Origin: DASTHS01 sp035718085
Lineage (GTDB): Bacteria; Actinomycetota; Acidimicrobiia; Acidimicrobiales; Palsa-688
Assembly (NCBI GenBank): GCA_035718085.1
Contig: DASTHS010000207.1
Coordinates: 1 to 6,329 of the forward strand
Length of the DNA: 6,329 nt
Direction of reading: 5' to 3'
This document shows, one piece after another, positions 4,527 to 6,329 of the stretch. The translations under genes and the position numbers were made by a program. The number at the start of each line of letters is the position of its first letter. Position 1 is the stretch's first letter. The notes beneath the pieces were generated by a model. It made no database searches, was not told where the DNA came from, and saw nothing but the letters and a program-made list of their open reading frames with translations.

Positions 4527-5774
4527 GTGCGCGCCCGGACCTCCGCCGCGGCGTTCCCGCTGCTCATGACGGCCGTGCTGGTGCAGGCGGCGGGCATCGG
4601 CGTGATCTTCCCGTTGCTGGCCACCATCCAGGCCGCCCACCACCTGCCGACCTACGGGCTGGGGCTCATGTCGGGCGCGGCGTTCTTCACCAGCCTGGCT
4701 GCCCAGCTGCTGCTGGCCCGCCACCTGGACGGGCCCCGGGCCCGGGCGGTGCTGCTCGCCGGCCTGGCGGCCGGGGCGCTGTCGCAGGTGTGGTTCGGGG
4801 TCGCCGGCGACCTGTGGTCGCTGGTCGCGGCCCGCGCCCTCGGTGGCGTGGGCTTCGGCGTGGTCATGCCGGCGGCCCTGCGGGCCGGCACCGTCGGCGC
4901 CGACGCCCAGGCGCGCGGGGCCCGGCTGGGTCGGCTGGCCAGCATGCAGATGGTCGGCATCACCGTCGGGCCGCTGCTCGGGTCGTCGCTCGCGACCGTC
5001 GGCGGGCTGCGGGCCCCGTTCCTCTCGGTCGCGGTCGCCGAAGCGGCGGTCTTCGTGGCCCTGCTGCCGGTGCCGGTCGCCGGTGGCGCCCCCGACCACG
5101 ACGGCGTCGCGGTCGCCCTTCGACCGTCGGTCCGCAGCCGGCCGGTGCTCGGGGTGATGCTGGTCACCGTCGGCCTGCAGTTGCCGTACGGCGTCTACGA
5201 CGCCCTGTGGTCGCGGCTGCTGACCGACCGCGGGGCGTCGACCCTGCTCATCGGGCTGAGCCTGACCAGCTTCGGCCTGCCCTACGCCCTGCTGGCCCCC
5301 CTCGGCGGCCGGCTGGCCGCCGAGCACCCGCTGCGGTGGGCTGCCGGCGGCCTCGTCGTGGGCAGCTGCTTCATGGCCAGCTATGGGCTGGTGCGCTCGC
5401 CGGTGGTCATCACCGTGCTCGGCTGCTTCGAGGCGGTGGCCCAGGCGGTCGCCGTGCCGGCGGGCTACGCGGCGACGGCGGCGGTGTTCCCCGACCGGTG
5501 GGCGGCGACGGGCCAGGGGCTCACCTCCGGGGCCGGCACGGCGGCCGGCGGGGTGGCTGCCGTCGCCGCCGCGCCGTTCTACGGGGCGGCGGGCCCGGCT
5601 GCGGTGTTCGCCGGCGGGGCCGCGGCGAGCATCGCGGCGATGCTCGGCGGCGTCGCCCTGGCCGGCCCGGGCGCCGCTCCGGGCGGCGGGGCACGTTCCC
5701 GACCGGGCGGCCTACGCTCGACCCGTGGGCGCCGTGCGGCGCCGCAGCCGACGACGACGGGGAGGACTCCATGA
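4527..5774 (+). CDS. MFS transporter (12 TM)
   Basis: This is a 415-residue, strongly hydrophobic membrane protein of normal major-facilitator length. I count 12 helices. Examples are TM1 from about residue 9 to 32 (FPLLMTAVLVQAAGIGVIFP), TM2 near 43-64, TM4 with ARALGGVGFGVVMPAALRA, TM5 with QMVGITVGPLLGSSLATVGG, TM7 with VMLVTVGLQLPYGVYDALWS, and TM11-12 rich in Gly/Ala. The TM2-TM3 loop LARHLDGPRARAV (63-75) is a motif-A-like sequence, and the TM4/TM5 pattern resembles drug-efflux type MFS proteins. Substrate and direction are unknown. The GTG at 4527 is preferred because it gives a short basic N-terminus (VRARTS) before TM1 and sits six bases after a -10-like hexamer; the next in-frame ATG at 4566 would cut TM1. 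The frame is open far upstream but only as antisense to the GGDEF-EAL gene. The Arg/Pro/Thr-rich tail (last 30 residues or so) overlaps the promoter and ribosome binding site of the aldehyde dehydrogenase, and the stop overlaps its ATG as ATGA. Confidence 0.9.
   Translation: MRARTSAAAFPLLMTAVLVQAAGIGVIFPLLATIQAAHHLPTYGLGLMSGAAFFTSLAAQLLLARHLDGPRARAVLLAGLAAGALSQVWFGVAGDLWSLVAARALGGVGFGVVMPAALRAGTVGADAQARGARLGRLASMQMVGITVGPLLGSSLATVGGLRAPFLSVAVAEAAVFVALLPVPVAGGAPDHDGVAVALRPSVRSRPVLGVMLVTVGLQLPYGVYDALWSRLLTDRGASTLLIGLSLTSFGLPYALLAPLGGRLAAEHPLRWAAGGLVVGSCFMASYGLVRSPVVITVLGCFEAVAQAVAVPAGYAATAAVFPDRWAATGQGLTSGAGTAAGGVAAVAAAPFYGAAGPAAVFAGGAAASIAAMLGGVALAGPGAAPGGGARSRPGGLRSTRGRRAAPQPTTTGRTP
5713..5718 (+). 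promoter_or_regulatory. Possible internal -10 element (TACGCT) for the aldehyde dehydrogenase gene
   Basis: TACGCT fits TANNNT and lies inside the last codons of the MFS gene. Transcription starting about seven bases on, near G5725, would give a leader of about 46 bases before the ALDH ATG, long enough to include its ribosome binding site. No -35 is clear. Confidence 0.35.
5761..5765 (+). promoter_or_regulatory. Ribosome binding site of the aldehyde dehydrogenase gene
   Basis: GGAGG lies five bases before the ATG at 5771, within a longer GGGGAGGA. It is a near-consensus Shine-Dalgarno sequence and fixes the start codon. It is embedded in the coding sequence of the MFS tail. Confidence 0.8.
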
Positions 5775-6329
5775 ACACCGAGTCGCTGTACATCAACGGC
5801 CAGTGGGTGCCATCGAGCGGCGAGGGCACCATCGAGGTGCTGAGCGCGTCGACCGAGGAGGTGCTGGCGTCGATCCCTCGGGGCAGCGCCGACGACGTCG
5901 ACCGGGCCGTGCGCGCCGCGCGCGACGCGTTCGAGTCGTGGTCGACCACCTCGGTGGCCGACCGCTCGAAGTACCTGCGGGCCATCGCCGAGCAGCTGCA
6001 GGCGCGCGGCCCGGAGCTGGTCGAGACGATCTCCAAGGAGGTCGGCTCGCCGGTGTGGTTCTCCCAACTGGCCCAGGTGGGCCTCCCCGGCATCGACGTG
6101 GCGTCGGTGGCCGAGATCATCGAGAGCTACGAGTGGGAGGAGCAGGTCGGCAAGTCGCTGGTCGTCAAGGAGCCCGTCGGCGTCGTCGGGGCCATCACCC
6201 CGTGGAACTACCCGCTGCACCAGACGATGGCGAAGATCGCCGCGGCACTCGCCGCCGGGTGCACCGTGGTGCACAAGCCGAGCGAGGTCGCGCCCCTGTC
6301 CGCCTACCTGCTCGCCGAACTCTTCACCG
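5771..6329 (+). CDS. NAD(P)-dependent aldehyde dehydrogenase, N-terminal part (cut by window edge)
   Basis: The first 186 residues of an enzyme normally about 470-500 long are present; the catalytic Cys lies beyond the window. The start MNTESLYINGQWVPSSGEGT is the usual ALDH opening (INGxWV). Residues 40-55 (ADDVDRAVRAARDAFE) and 63-86 form the standard helical segment. EPVGVVGAITPWNYPL (134-149) carries the conserved TPWNYP with the oxyanion-stabilising N146. AALAAGCTVVHKPSEVAPLS (158-177) carries the cofactor-binding Lys169 and Glu172. Family members oxidise aldehydes to acids with NAD+ or NADP+; the hydrophobic 94-120 stretch gives no substrate clue. The gene overlaps the MFS stop by ATGA, has its own strong ribosome binding site and may have its own promoter inside the MFS gene. 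The pairing suggests transport and oxidation of related compounds, but this is inference. Confidence 0.95.
   Translation, partial: MNTESLYINGQWVPSSGEGTIEVLSASTEEVLASIPRGSADDVDRAVRAARDAFESWSTTSVADRSKYLRAIAEQLQARGPELVETISKEVGSPVWFSQLAQVGLPGIDVASVAEIIESYEWEEQVGKSLVVKEPVGVVGAITPWNYPLHQTMAKIAAALAAGCTVVHKPSEVAPLSAYLLAELFT

Noticed and set aside
4182..5327. Minus-strand open frame of 381 codons opposite the MFS gene
   Set aside because: The translation is Gln/Gly/Arg/His-rich without domains, typical of the reverse of a GC-rich membrane protein gene.
5725..5770. GTG at 5725, six bases after TACGCT, as a leaderless start
   Set aside because: It is out of frame with the aldehyde dehydrogenase and opens an Arg-rich shadow reading. 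The ATG at 5771 has a strong ribosome binding site and gives the correct family N-terminus, so only the promoter part was kept.
1..6329. CRISPR arrays, tRNA or rRNA genes, insertion sequences, toxin-antitoxin or defence systems
   Set aside because: No spaced direct repeats, tRNA-like cloverleaf, transposase motifs, terminal inverted repeats or defence-type domains were seen on either strand. The base composition appears uniform, giving no sign of recent transfer.

Overview
The window is very GC-rich (mostly G/C third codon positions, GTG starts common) and reads as chromosomal DNA of a high-GC actinobacterium. An F420-dependent luciferase-like oxidoreductase, a DUF2795 protein, ATGA gene overlaps and starts that look leaderless all fit Actinomycetota. 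An Acidimicrobiia-type organism is a plausible guess but cannot be proven from this window.

Layout. Positions 1-4438 hold a six-gene block, all on the minus strand. In transcription order it contains a GGDEF-EAL protein (4438-2765), a DUF2795 protein (2742-2338), a 57-residue acidic protein (2341-2168), a nitroreductase (2147-1455), an F420-dependent LLM-class oxidoreductase (1329-433) and a metallo-beta-lactamase-fold hydrolase that runs off the left edge (436-<1). A divergent 88-bp intergenic region (4439-4526) separates this block from the plus-strand genes. These are a 12-TM MFS transporter (4527-5774) and an aldehyde dehydrogenase that runs off the right edge (5771->6329). The longest gap without a gene is 125 bp (1330-1454); it contains a strong hairpin.

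How the genes may work together. Three same-strand junctions are 4-base ATGA overlaps (LLM/MBL, DUF2795/57-aa, MFS/ALDH), so those pairs are probably translationally coupled. The nitroreductase, LLM and MBL genes form a redox/hydrolase group that could act on xenobiotic or secondary substrates, and the MFS and ALDH genes may be a transport-plus-oxidation pair. Substrates cannot be read from the sequence. The GGDEF-EAL protein has an intact diguanylate cyclase half with an inhibitory site and an eroded phosphodiesterase half, so it is most likely a c-di-GMP producer or sensor.

The most interesting non-coding signal is a recurring TANNNT-like hexamer exactly 6 nt before a start codon (MFS, nitroreductase, and a weaker copy at LLM). 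This suggests leaderless transcription. No tRNA, rRNA, CRISPR array, insertion sequence or clear novel multi-gene system was found; the least-described elements are the DUF2795/57-aa coupled pair and the 7-codon minicistron before it.
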